Origin: Candidatus Odyssella sp.
GTDB lineage: Bacteria; Pseudomonadota; Alphaproteobacteria; Paracaedibacterales; CAITNM01
Assembly (NCBI GenBank): GCA_020726185.1
Contig: DYTB01000017.1
Location: forward strand, 1 to 32,493
Direction of reading: 5' to 3'
Length of the DNA: 32,493 bases
Shown piece by piece: positions 7,749 to 16,429 of the stretch (position 1 is its first letter; each line of letters opens with the position of its first letter). The notes beneath the pieces were generated by a model. That model saw only the letters and a program-made list of their open reading frames with translations. It did no database searches and was not told the origin of the DNA. Both the position numbers and the translations under genes were made by a program.

Positions 7749-7775
7749 TTGAGAAATTTTATTTTTCTGTACAAT
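7749..7775 (+). promoter_or_regulatory. Possible sigma-70 promoter of the lysR gene
   Basis: TTGAGA at 7749-7754 and TACAAT at 7770-7775 are good hexamers, but the spacer is 15 bp, shorter than ideal. It stands 55 bp before the lysR start in a very AT-rich gap between divergent genes, where LysR-type regulators usually bind and autoregulate. Confidence 0.25.
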
Positions 7776-7829
7776 TTTACAAAACTCTGTGATATTACGC
7801 GCATAGCAGATTCAACAAAAGGTCATGCC

Positions 7830-8720
7830 ATGGATTGGGATAGATTAAGAGTTTTTCATATCGTTGCACAAGCAGGGAGTCTAACAGATGCTGGACATGC
7901 GTTGAATGTTAGTCAGTCCGCAGTTAGTCGACAAATTAGCAGTCTTGAAACCAATATTGGCGTTAGCTTGTTTAATCGTCATGCTCGAGGTCTGGTCTTA
8001 ACTGAGCAAGGCGAGCATCTTTTTAAAATCACGCGTATTATTTTTGCGCACGTTAACGCAATTGGCACAATTATAAGCGAATCACGAGATGGTTTATCAG
8101 GCAGCCTAAGAGTGGCAACGACCATAGGTATTGGATCAGTCTGGTTAGCCTCGAGGCTTAAAAAGTTTATGCAAAACTATCCAAAACTACGACTAAATAT
8201 TCAGCTAACTGATGATGATGTTGATTTTACAATGCGCGAAGCGGATGTCTCCATCAATTATCATGAAGCATCTCCAACTGATGATGTTGTTCAAAAAGAA
8301 CTCGCGAATATTCGTATGAGCGTATACGCCAGCAAAGAGTATATTCAAACTCATGGAATGCCAAAAACTCCTGAAGAACTTGATCAACATAAGTTGGTTG
8401 CATTTGGAGAATCTGGAGCTCCAGCTTCAAATGCGAGCTGGTTATTGCGTTTTGGAACAAAACCAGGGGTGTTGCGTGTTCCATATCTATCAATTAACAA
8501 TGCATATGGAATGCTTCAGGCTGTAAAAGCAGGGATTGGTATCGCAATTCTAGCTGATTTTATAGCGGCTGATCATGATGATTTAATTGAATTATTTACT
8601 GATATACAAACACCAACAATGACAATGTATTTCACTTATCCTAGTTCGTTAGATGGTTTAGGGCGTATTCGTGCTTTGCATGAATTTATTAAGTCAGAAT
8701 TGGTAAAAAAAACAAAATAA
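7830..8720 (+). CDS. LysR-family transcriptional regulator
   Basis: A full-length LysR-type regulator of 296 residues. The N-terminal winged HTH (MDWDRLRVFHIVAQAGSLTD, then NVSQSAVSRQISSLE and LFNRHARGLVLTEQG) is textbook for the family; residues from about 90 on form the two-lobed effector domain (SLRVATTIGIGSVWLASRL through GIGIAILADFIA). I chose the ATG at 7830 rather than a TTG at 7749: it is preceded by AAAAGG and starts at the family's conserved first residues, and the 27 extra residues look nothing like LysR. It is divergent from the multi-HTH gene 193 bp away, the arrangement in which LysR proteins often control the divergent partner. The effector molecule cannot be deduced. Confidence 0.93.
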   Translation: MDWDRLRVFHIVAQAGSLTDAGHALNVSQSAVSRQISSLETNIGVSLFNRHARGLVLTEQGEHLFKITRIIFAHVNAIGTIISESRDGLSGSLRVATTIGIGSVWLASRLKKFMQNYPKLRLNIQLTDDDVDFTMREADVSINYHEASPTDDVVQKELANIRMSVYASKEYIQTHGMPKTPEELDQHKLVAFGESGAPASNASWLLRFGTKPGVLRVPYLSINNAYGMLQAVKAGIGIAILADFIAADHDDLIELFTDIQTPTMTMYFTYPSSLDGLGRIRALHEFIKSELVKKTK

Positions 8721-8872
8721 TGCCACATTTCCAGCTCAGGTGAATTACATTAAGGAACTGATGAAGCGTATATTTTCGCTTTTGCCTGGCGTAGCTTATC
8801 CTTCTTAACTAAATAGTAATGTTTCCATCATATATTGAGAAATACGGCTTAATTGTTTGTTGTAAGTATCAA

Positions 8873-8915
8873 AAACTCGCTTTCCGTCAAAATTTCGGGA
8901 GGCGAGTTTATTTTT
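8873..8915 (+). terminator. Rho-independent terminator after lysR
   Basis: AAACTCGCTTTCCG (8873-8886) pairs with CGGGAGGCGAGTTT (8896-8909) across a 9-base loop, giving a 14-bp stem with two G-U pairs, followed by ATTTTT. It stands 153 bp after the lysR stop; the stretch 8721-8872 between holds no gene I can support. Confidence 0.8.
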
Positions 8916-8948
8916 GATCTAAATCAATTTATTTAATGGAGAAATTCA

Positions 8949-9239
8949 ATGCAAAAATTTTTGTTAAGTTTAATGCTAATATCTGCACTTGCTGCAAATT
9001 TTGATGATAGAAAAGGGGAAGATTTTTAGACTTCTATTGGAACAGTGCATCGTTCAAGTACAAAATTATTTTTAACTGAACCTGATGGAATGACAGTATA
9101 TAAAATGAAGAAGAGTAATCCAATAATGTTCAAGGCTGGGTCTACTATTGGTGGTATTGTTTTAAAAAAGAGATTATTAATATCACATGCGATGACAAGA
9201 GAAGAACTAGTCATGGCTCTTGCTGATTATATTGAGTAA
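8949..9239 (+). pseudogene. Small secreted protein gene interrupted by in-frame TAG
   Basis: From the ATG at 8949, preceded by ATGGAGAAA as a Shine-Dalgarno, the frame encodes a 26-residue peptide that is mostly signal sequence (MQKFLLSLMLISALAA, then NFDDRKGEDF) and stops at TAG 9027-9029. The same frame continues for 69 codons (TSIGTVHRSSTKLFL onward) to TAA at 9239. Read through, it gives a 96-residue protein: a signal peptide plus a small domain with a hydrophobic core (KLFLTEPDGMTVYKMKK; STIGGIVLKKRLLISHAM). No family is recognised. The continuous frame, the signal peptide only on the first part and the absence of a good internal start argue for one gene with a nonsense change. The 3' end is 9 bp from the convergent lpxC stop. 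Confidence 0.55.
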
Positions 9240-9248
9240 AGCGATCAA

Positions 9249-10193
9249 TCAGCTTGTGGTTATTGTATCGAAGTATTTTTTCAACAATTGGTAATTAAGG
9301 GTATGGCCTGGATTACAGGCCTCGTAGTGGCCAATTAATACATATTCTGCTAGTGCCATATCACCAATAGCATCCAATAATTTATGGCGAACTAGTTCGT
9401 CACTATACCGCAAGCCATCTTCATTCATGACAGCACCTTTGTGAATCACAACGGTGTTGTCAAGAGATGCACCTTTAGCAAGACCTGCAGCCCATAATTT
9501 TTGAGCGTCTTCATAAAAACCAAAAGTTCTGGCTCTGGAAATAAGGGTTGTGAAATCATCTTCATTGTATGAAAATTGCTGAAATTGTTCCTGTGTTAAA
9601 TCTTCATACCTGTCAGTTGGAGTGAACTTTACACTAAATAGATTCTTATCGTATGGGCTTAATTGGGCCCATCCGTTTTCATTTTCGACTCTTATTGTTG
9701 TGGAAATTTTCAAAGTGTGACGACGTTTCGATTGACGAACTGTTGTTGTTTCTAAAATACCTTTACAAAACTCTTCAGAACATCCATCCATAATAGGCAC
9801 TTCAGGGCCATCAATAGTTATGAGTGCATTTGTAATTCCTGTTCCGTAAAGAGCAGCTATAATGTGTTCAACAGTTGCCACTGATATACCAGATGCATTT
9901 GTAATTGTTGTGCACATGTTTGTGGTGCTCACCATTTGCCAATTAGCTCGAATGCGATTTGGCAGGTCTTCAATGTCTGTACGTTCAAAAATAATTCCGT
10001 GATCAACTGCTGCAGGGTGCACAATCATGCAAACAGCTTTTCCTGAATGCACACCAACCCCGTGAAAAATGACAGGGCTTGATACAGTATGTTGATTAAT
10101 AAAATCTCGGCGCGAAAGTACTTTTTTTGCGTGCAGATCTGAAGCAATTATGTCAGGCAAAGTATTAGATTTATTATTAGCTACAGAATACAT
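9249..10193 (-). CDS. lpxC: UDP-3-O-acyl-N-acetylglucosamine deacetylase
   Basis: LpxC removes the acetyl group from UDP-3-O-acyl-GlcNAc, the committed step of lipid A synthesis, so the organism makes LPS. The 314-residue protein has the family motifs: FHGVGVHSGK (43-52), the catalytic pair E109-H110 in VEHIIAALYG, IDGPEVPIMDG (127-137), zinc ligands H270 and D274 in ELVRHKLLDAIGD, and H297 in GHTLNYQLL. It carries about 30 residues (MYSVANNKSN to FINQHT) before the usual start; this is not a signal peptide. A GGGGAA Shine-Dalgarno precedes the ATG. It is divergent from tsaE across 123 bp. The usual ftsZ/ftsA neighbours of lpxC are absent. Confidence 0.96.
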   Translation of the reverse strand: MYSVANNKSNTLPDIIASDLHAKKVLSRRDFINQHTVSSPVIFHGVGVHSGKAVCMIVHPAAVDHGIIFERTDIEDLPNRIRANWQMVSTTNMCTTITNASGISVATVEHIIAALYGTGITNALITIDGPEVPIMDGCSEEFCKGILETTTVRQSKRRHTLKISTTIRVENENGWAQLSPYDKNLFSVKFTPTDRYEDLTQEQFQQFSYNEDDFTTLISRARTFGFYEDAQKLWAAGLAKGASLDNTVVIHKGAVMNEDGLRYSDELVRHKLLDAIGDMALAEYVLIGHYEACNPGHTLNYQLLKKYFDTITTS

Positions 10194-10316
10194 CAGTTCC
10201 CCACTAGTGTATGATGCCTTAAACCTAGTGTCGATTTCAAATAAAGATATATTACTAAATTTTACCTTTTTAAGAATTTATCAAGCAATGTTTTCCAAAA
10301 TTTGCTAAATCTATAA

Positions 10317-10736
10317 ATGATGACGGATATAATTTTTAATTTAGATTCTATTGCAGATGCAGCAAAGCATGTTGTTGGCAAGTTAAGGCCTAAGTTGCCC
10401 TTTTTGCTATATGGTGAAATGGGTGCAGGTAAAACTACATTAACAAAACATATTGTGGCTGCGTTAGGATATCAAGAAGAAGTCACAAGTCCTACTTTCA
10501 CAATTATGCAACCTTATTTAACCAGTGCAGGCACACTTTGGCACATTGATTTGTATCGCATGGATGATGAGCATCAGATTGAAGAGCTTGGACTTGATGA
10601 GCTAAATATACAGGATATGATGATTATTGAATGGCCAGAACGTTTGGGTGATAAAATATTTTCTAAATATTTGAAAGGAACACTGTTGGTTCAATCTGAT
10701 GACAGTAGAAAGCTTACTTTGGAGGCTAAAGAATGA
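10317..10736 (+). CDS. tsaE: tRNA threonylcarbamoyladenosine biosynthesis ATPase TsaE
   Basis: TsaE is the ATPase that works with TsaB-TsaD to install t6A37 on ANN-decoding tRNAs. The 139-residue protein has the P-loop GEMGAGKTT (33-41), the following SPTFTIMQPY motif, WHIDLYRMDDEHQIEELGLDEL and IIEWPERLGD, all characteristic of the family. It opens a three-gene operon with the amgK and murU homologues; its stop overlaps the amgK start by 4 bases (ATGA), so translation is coupled. This tsaE-phosphotransferase-nucleotidyltransferase order is common in Proteobacteria. No clear Shine-Dalgarno precedes the ATG; codon 2 is also ATG. Confidence 0.95.
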   Translation: MMTDIIFNLDSIADAAKHVVGKLRPKLPFLLYGEMGAGKTTLTKHIVAALGYQEEVTSPTFTIMQPYLTSAGTLWHIDLYRMDDEHQIEELGLDELNIQDMMIIEWPERLGDKIFSKYLKGTLLVQSDDSRKLTLEAKE

Positions 10737-11713
10737 ATCAACGCATTCCTTATTTTTGGGGGCAATATGACCACTTTGATAAACAATTTCTTACAGCTGA
10801 TTTTTCGCCTCGTAAATATTTTCGCTGGCAAGCTGGAAATACTTCTTTAGTCTTAATGGATTGTCCTGATTTGAGCTCTTTAAAAGCATTTATAGAAATA
10901 GGACAACATTTAACGTCGCAAGGTCTTAGTGCACCAGAAATTATAGAAGCAGATACAGAAAGCGGTTATCTTCTTTTAGAAGATTTTGGTGACGCAACTT
11001 TTACAAAAGTTTTGCAAGAAAGTCCTGGTAGGGAACATCAAATATATAAATCTGCAGTTGATGTTATAGTACATTTACAGGAACGCAATGAAAATCCCTT
11101 ACCTTTTTTAAAGGCATATACTGTTGATTTCGGTCTAAATAAAGTGAAGCAATTTCTGATGTATCATTATCCAAAAGTGATGAATGATGAGGTCTCAAGC
11201 CCAGTTCAAGATGATTTTATTGGTGTTTGGACAAAAGCTTTGGAATTAGCTTTGCAAACAAAAAAAAATATTTTTTTGCGTGACTATCATGTGGATAATT
11301 TAATGGATTTGCCAGAGCGATCAGCTCCTAAAAACATAGGATTACTTGACTTTCAAGATGCAGTCTGGGCACCAATAGCAGGTGATTTAGTTTCCCTGTT
11401 GGGAGATGCCAGACGCGAGGTATCAACTGAATTGACTAACCTTATGTGGAAAAGATTTTTAGATGCCCATCCCAAAGGGGATCATCAAGAAATTTATATA
11501 GCTGGCAATATTTTAAGTGCAGTACGGCAAGTACGCATTCTTGGACTTTTTACTAGAGCAGCAACTGAACGTGGTGATAAAAGATTTTTGAATCGAATTC
11601 CTCATTTGTGGAATCTCTTTGAAAAATGCTGTGAAATTGAAGAACTGGAACCAGTTAAGCAATGGTTTGACCATAATGTTCCACAACAAAAACGAGTGAT
11701 TCCAGCTATATGA
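10733..11713 (+). CDS. amgK: Anomeric MurNAc/GlcNAc kinase, APH fold
   Basis: AmgK phosphorylates the anomeric hydroxyl of MurNAc (and GlcNAc) released from the cell wall, giving MurNAc-1-phosphate for MurU. The 326-residue aminoglycoside-phosphotransferase-like protein has a nucleotide-binding N-lobe (YLLLEDFGDATFTKVL), the catalytic loop RDYHVDNLMDLP and the metal-binding LLDFQDAVWAPIAGDLVSLL, followed by LGDARREV; this block is diagnostic for AmgK as opposed to drug kinases. GGAGG lies 7 bases before the ATG. It overlaps both neighbours by 4 bases (tsaE stop and murU start), so the three are one translation-coupled operon. The neighbour's identity raises confidence in the assignment. Confidence 0.9.
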   Translation: MNQRIPYFWGQYDHFDKQFLTADFSPRKYFRWQAGNTSLVLMDCPDLSSLKAFIEIGQHLTSQGLSAPEIIEADTESGYLLLEDFGDATFTKVLQESPGREHQIYKSAVDVIVHLQERNENPLPFLKAYTVDFGLNKVKQFLMYHYPKVMNDEVSSPVQDDFIGVWTKALELALQTKKNIFLRDYHVDNLMDLPERSAPKNIGLLDFQDAVWAPIAGDLVSLLGDARREVSTELTNLMWKRFLDAHPKGDHQEIYIAGNILSAVRQVRILGLFTRAATERGDKRFLNRIPHLWNLFEKCCEIEELEPVKQWFDHNVPQQKRVIPAI

Positions 11714-12417
11714 TGAATATTTCTTCAACAGCAATGGTGCTGGCAGCAGGTCATGGAAAACGTCTTGGCGATATTACTAAAAATACCCCCAAGCCATTAG
11801 TTTCAATTGGTAATACGTGCTGCTTAGACCTTTCGATCAATGCACTGAAACAGGCAGGGTTCAAACGAATTATTATTAATACTCACTACCTAGCAGATCA
11901 AATTGAAGCCCATGCAAAAAGCTATACCGATTTAGAAATATTATTAAGTTATGAGCCAATCCTGCTTGAAACAGCAGGAGGAGTGCGTAATGTTCTAACA
12001 GAATTTGGTGAGAAACCATTTGTAGTAGTAAATGCAGATATGTATTGGCAAGATTCTAACCCATCAATCATCCATCGAATGGTTGACGCTTGGCAAGAAA
12101 CAGATGACTTTTGTTTATCTGTTACACCGTTAAAAAATGCACAAGGTCATTCAGGTAAGGGTGATTTTGTTATTGAAAATGGGTTGTTGCGTAAACCAAC
12201 TGAAGATGACTCCCCATCAAGTCGTTACATCTATATTGGTGTTCAGCTTATTAACCCAATAGTGATAAAACGCTTAAAAATTGAGCCTTTTTCCTTGTCG
12301 GGTTTATATTGGAAAGCTGCTGAAAAAAAATCTCTAAGAGGTGTTGTGTTTGATGGCACTTGGATTGATGTTGGTAACGTTGATGGTTTGACGTTAGCAA
12401 GAGAGATTGTTGCTTGA
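11710..12417 (+). CDS. murU: N-acetylmuramate-1-phosphate uridylyltransferase
   Basis: MurU converts MurNAc-1-phosphate and UTP to UDP-MurNAc, completing the AmgK-MurU recycling route that bypasses de novo MurA/MurB. The 235-residue nucleotidyltransferase has the N-terminal signature MVLAAGHGKRLGDIT followed by TPKPLVSIGN (Lys of the PKP motif contacts the phosphates), the VVNADMYW metal-binding Asp region at about 110-117, and FDGTWIDVGNVDGLTLA near the end. Its ATGATG start overlaps the amgK stop. It is convergent with the RAP-domain gene, and no terminator hairpin is visible in the 50-bp gap. Confidence 0.92.
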   Translation: MMNISSTAMVLAAGHGKRLGDITKNTPKPLVSIGNTCCLDLSINALKQAGFKRIIINTHYLADQIEAHAKSYTDLEILLSYEPILLETAGGVRNVLTEFGEKPFVVVNADMYWQDSNPSIIHRMVDAWQETDDFCLSVTPLKNAQGHSGKGDFVIENGLLRKPTEDDSPSSRYIYIGVQLINPIVIKRLKIEPFSLSGLYWKAAEKKSLRGVVFDGTWIDVGNVDGLTLAREIVA

Positions 12418-12467
12418 TAATTGACTATTTGCTAACGCACATTAAGAATTTTTATATTCTTTGGTTA

Positions 12468-13868
12468 TTATTTGCAAGTCCTATACTCACCACCATCAGG
12501 CAAAAATCTGACACGATCTTGACTTGCATCAAATTTTTTAAAAATATCAAAAATGCTGTTAATTCTTTTGTAGTATTCACCAGAATTGCAGGCACCTGAA
12601 ATTCTTAAAACTCTTCCAAATTTTCTTAAAAGGTTTGTTTGCATGCGAGTTAATCCATTTAGATCCTGAGTTAGGCTATGCCCATGAAAATTTTGATTAA
12701 AATGAAGATAGCCATCTGCTTCTATTCTAGTGACGGCTCCTTTTGAGGGTGTGACAACAAAATCGATTTCACAGCATAGATTAGGATCATACACATTGTT
12801 TTTCACTTTATATCTAGTTCCTAATTTAGATAATCGTTTTCCTATTTCTGCTTCAAAACCAGATACTGGTGTACCTCCACCATTGTTAATGTTGAGTACT
12901 TTTCTCATCTCTAAAATAAGTTTCCTTTGTCTTTTTAATGCATCTGTTGGTATCTCTTGAGTTAAATCAAAACAAGTGCTTGCTGAAAAAGCTGATTCTG
13001 TTTTGCATATAAAATCGAGTAATAAACCTTTATACAAATTTTTTCTGTTTGGAATAGATGTTATTAGGTTTCTTATTTGGTGGTCATCAGCGCATGTATC
13101 AAATAAATCTGCTAGAGCGTCAATTGCTCCATCAAGCGGAAAAATTAATTTCACAGACTTGAATTCTGTTTCAATGCTTTCTAATTCGCTGCCGCTCATC
13201 ATATTATAGGCAATGACAATATTCGTTAAAACCCGAGCAACATCTTTGTTTTTTGCTTTATACTTTAAGTGATTAATTGTCTTTTTTTGATTCGCTACAA
13301 TTTTTCCCAAATGAGCATGAAAATCAAAACCTGGATGAGAGGATGTACAAGCTCCAAAGGTTTGTGATTTAGGAAAATACTGAGATTGCGACATGGCATA
13401 GAATAGCTTTGTGTAATCTAAATCATTTAGTAGTTGATGATTGTAAGTCCACAACTGATATTCAAGCGCATCGAAGAGATAGTGATTTGAAAAAGAAGAT
13501 TCCGAAAGAGCAATTGCACATCGAATAATATTAGGCAAATCGCTTTGATTAAAAGATTCAGCGCTTAAATTGCTATAAAGCCAAGAAGACATATTATGAA
13601 GTTTTTTCTTAGATTTTGGTCCTAGTGGAAGAACGTATCCCGTTTGTTTTCTATGAGTAGAAACTGTTGTTACAAAGGTGTTTAGAGAATCCAGTTGGTC
13701 TTTTGCTGACATTTTCTCAATTGTTTCCGTAAGCCATGAGGGCTTCGCTCGACTTACTAATTCATCTGTATCGTTAAAACGAGAGCTTGAACTACCTCCA
13801 AATAGGCATGCAGAAAAAATTCCTATAGCTAAAAAAAGCAATTTTGATGGTTTGTATATGAAATTCAT
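12468..13868 (-). CDS. Exported or lipid-anchored RAP-domain protein with FASTK/OPR-like helical middle
   Basis: A 466-residue protein in three parts. Residues 1-30 form an export signal; the hydrophobic stretch ends GIFSACLFGG, with Cys21 in a lipobox-like position. Residues 100-330 are helical, with segments such as QSDLPNIIRCAIALSES and YTKLFYAMSQSQYF that recall the helical repeats found before RAP domains in FASTK and OPR proteins. Residues 337-450 look like a RAP/PD-(D/E)XK-type fold: FEAEIGKRLSKLG (E339), CEIDFVV (D369), RIEADGYLHF (E383, D385), then LTRMQTNLLRKFGRVLRIS. RAP domains act on organellar RNA in eukaryotes and also occur in some intracellular bacteria. A GAGGAA Shine-Dalgarno supports the ATG. 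An exported RAP protein suggests a host target, which is inference. Confidence 0.65.
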   Translation of the reverse strand: MNFIYKPSKLLFLAIGIFSACLFGGSSSSRFNDTDELVSRAKPSWLTETIEKMSAKDQLDSLNTFVTTVSTHRKQTGYVLPLGPKSKKKLHNMSSWLYSNLSAESFNQSDLPNIIRCAIALSESSFSNHYLFDALEYQLWTYNHQLLNDLDYTKLFYAMSQSQYFPKSQTFGACTSSHPGFDFHAHLGKIVANQKKTINHLKYKAKNKDVARVLTNIVIAYNMMSGSELESIETEFKSVKLIFPLDGAIDALADLFDTCADDHQIRNLITSIPNRKNLYKGLLLDFICKTESAFSASTCFDLTQEIPTDALKRQRKLILEMRKVLNINNGGGTPVSGFEAEIGKRLSKLGTRYKVKNNVYDPNLCCEIDFVVTPSKGAVTRIEADGYLHFNQNFHGHSLTQDLNGLTRMQTNLLRKFGRVLRISGACNSGEYYKRINSIFDIFKKFDASQDRVRFLPDGGEYRTCK

Positions 13869-14081
13869 GACATTTCCTCAAATTATTTATTAAGCTTTTG
13901 CTGTGAGTAATTACAATCCAGCAGTAAAACACTGCGTTGAAATACGATATTCTGTCAATGCTTGTTGAGTGAGGTTTATGTTGATGAAGGGGTTTTGAGT
14001 ATTAAAACTCGGATCTGAGTTAACCAATTCTTAATACGCAATATGAGACTATAAAGATGCTAAAAAAATATCTTGTGTATC

Positions 14082-14489
14082 ATGAACTGTATATTCTTTT
14101 TATTAGCTTTGCTGGTCAACACTACTTATGCAGGCGTAGATATGCAGGCTGAAAAATCTTCAAAACGTGCTATTTCTCCTTCTAAAATGTCCTATTGGGT
14201 TGCTGAAGAAGAAGAAAAACAGCAAAAACGAAACAAAAAATTTCGTTTAGGTAGTGGAATTAAGAAAGAAGGAAGCAGTAGCAAACCTAAACTAGTGCAA
14301 ATGACGACATCTTCAACAGAGGAAAAAATGAGTCTAAGCAAGGAACCATCTCGCTATAATCCAGAAAGTAACAACGACCTGAAGCCTTTGCCTCAAAATA
14401 CTCATAAACTTATTGCACAAGTAAGGCGACCTGACTATTTGCCTCAGCACCAAACTAAAATTAGTCATATTCTTACTCGCAAGCCTTAA
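14082..14489 (+). CDS. Small basic secreted protein, unknown
   Basis: The 135-residue product begins with a signal peptide (MNCIFFLLALLVNTTYA, cleaved before GVDMQ). The mature part is hydrophilic, very basic and probably disordered: EEEEKQQKRNKKFRLGSG, repeated Ser/Lys-rich stretches, and a C-terminal DYLPQHQTKISHILTRKP. There is no globular domain I can identify. The ATG at 14082 is chosen over an in-frame TTG at 14073 because it places the start directly before the hydrophobic core; neither has a clear Shine-Dalgarno. It lies between the RAP gene and the transport cluster and is not obviously part of either. A small secreted basic protein in this context could be an effector, but nothing proves it. 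Confidence 0.6.
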   Translation: MNCIFFLLALLVNTTYAGVDMQAEKSSKRAISPSKMSYWVAEEEEKQQKRNKKFRLGSGIKKEGSSSKPKLVQMTTSSTEEKMSLSKEPSRYNPESNNDLKPLPQNTHKLIAQVRRPDYLPQHQTKISHILTRKP

Positions 14490-14573
14490 TGAAAAAAAAT
14501 ACCTTTTCCACATTTGTTAATAAAAAATTTAGCAAAGTTAGCCACAATAAAATAAAACAACACTACAATTTCT

Positions 14574-16429
14574 GTGAAATCAACAAGCGCTTTTGACAAA
14601 TTAGACTTCTTAAAGCCGTTACAGCGGGCTCGCCTTGCTACTGTTGCGGCTGAAGAAACTATTATGTTTGGTGATATTATTTTTAAAGAGGGTGCTGATT
14701 CAGATTTTTTTTATGTGTTGGTATCAGGGAAAGTTGAAATTCGAAACAAAATTCGAAATGAAATTATTAAACAAAATGATTTTTTTGGCACAGAGGTGCC
14801 TTGTGGTATTGAGCAATATCTTTTCACAGCTACAGCTTTAAGTAAGTGCAAAGTTTTGAAAATTAAGAAAGATACGCTATACGACACAATCGATCAGATG
14901 GATTTACAAAAATTTCAAAAAAGATTTTTACAAAACTTTATTGGTGCCTTTTATCCAAAGAAATTTCTGATTTTCAAGAAAGATCTTGTTGAGCGATTAT
15001 TTACTCAAGCTAACCGTTTTTGGGTTGATGGACTGGCTTGGATCCTTGCAGCAATAGTTCCATTTATTGTGTATTTTTTCCTTAACAAGACTACTTTGAA
15101 TCACCAAAGTCAGGTTTTTTTATCTATCCTATCAGCCTGGTCTATTATTGCTTCTTTTCGGTTGATGTCAGATTACGTTGCAACAATGGCGACAATCTTT
15201 TTGCTTATTAGTGGTGGTGTGGTTAAAACGAAAGTGATCTTAGCGGGTTTTAGCTCTGGTAATTTTATTGTGGCTTTAAGTCTTTTGGGGCTTGCGAGTG
15301 TTTTGGTTTCATCTGGCGTAATTTACAGAATAATGATCAAAATTCTGAAATTTTGTCGTCCAAGTTATTATGGTGATAATCTTATTATGCTTAGTATTGG
15401 GGGGCTATTAACCCTTGGTGTTCCTTCGTTTATGTTGCGTGCGAATATGATGAAAATTTTTTATCATGACACCCTTCGTATTCGAAAATTATCAGACGAA
15501 TCTACTCAAGCTCAAGCGTTAGGTTTTAGTGCATATTGCGGGGCAGGATTTTTTCTCAAAGCATACTAAGTGCTTCTATGATGCATTTTGTTTTATTAGG
15601 GTTGTTTTGGGGGCAATACGCCACTCAATTTGATTGGTGGGGATGGTTATTTGCATCGTTAGGTCCGCTTGCTGTATTGCTATTTGGGTATCTTATTTTG
15701 GTAAGCTTTTATTTTGGTAAAACATCTTACCCTCAAATAGAAAATGACAGATCACGAAACGCACATTTGAAAAAAATCCTCACTATTTTAGGTCCTGCAT
15801 CACCTACTGAAAAAGCGTCATTTATTTGTATGTTTGGTGCAATTCTTAGTCTTGCAACAGTCAGTGTGCATGGCATTGCACCAGATGTTATTTGCTTGCT
15901 TATTTTACTGTTTTTATTTGTGTTTCAATTCATGAACGATAAAGGTTTTCAAACGCGTATAAAATGGGACTTTTTAATTTTTATGTGTGGACTTTCGGGT
16001 ATTGCATTTGCAGCTAACGACGTTGGGCTTATAAGCTGGTTGGAAGACAATACTCGGTGGATGACAGAGTATTTAAATCATTATTTTTTTGAACTGACGA
16101 CTTTTCTTATTATTTTTTCGCTGATGGTGCAATTCATTTTGCCACGAGATGTAAATATAAACATATTAAGCATTATGCTTATCCCATTATTTCAAAAAAA
16201 TGGGATGAATCCTTGGATAGCAGTTTACATCGTTAATACTATTGGAAGAATTTGGTTCTTTGAATATCAAGAGCCTGAATATCGTATCTTTGCAAAACAT
16301 GGAAAAAATTATTCAGTTGATTTTGCTAAAAAGCTTAAGAGCTCTCGTTTAAGGTTGAATATGTTTTACATTATTTCGCTATATGTTGGAATTTTCTACT
16401 GGAAGTGGATTGGGATTTTGCCATGGTAG
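14574..16429 (+). pseudogene. Cyclic-nucleotide-binding domain fused to SLC13/DASS permease, one-base frameshift
   Basis: From a GTG at 14574 the product begins with a cyclic-nucleotide-binding (CAP_ED) fold at about 10-115 (IIFKEGADSDFFYVLVSGKV, then NDFFGTEVP and ALSKCKVLKIKKDTLYD). From about residue 145 it is a polytopic SLC13-type anion permease (GFSSGNFIVALSLLGLASVL, GVPSFMLRANMMKIF). The frame is lost at T6 (15549-15554): it reads GAGFFLKAY and stops, while the -1 frame continues FSQSILSASMMHFVLLGLF through more SLC13 helices (WDFLIFMCGLSGIAFAANDVG) to TAG 16429. One missing T (T7 to T6) restores a roughly 617-residue protein. Its end overlaps the start of the next gene by 7 bases. DASS proteins move dicarboxylates, sulfate or phosphate; the substrate here is unknown. 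Confidence 0.75.

Noticed and set aside
10202..10230. CACTAG...CTAGTG inverted repeat in the lpxC-tsaE gap
   Set aside because: Six-base arms 17 bp apart are expected by chance at this frequency; no known regulator site matches.
14507..14515. DnaA box-like TTTTCCACA
   Set aside because: Single imperfect site without a cluster or an AT-rich unwinding region; no origin claimed.
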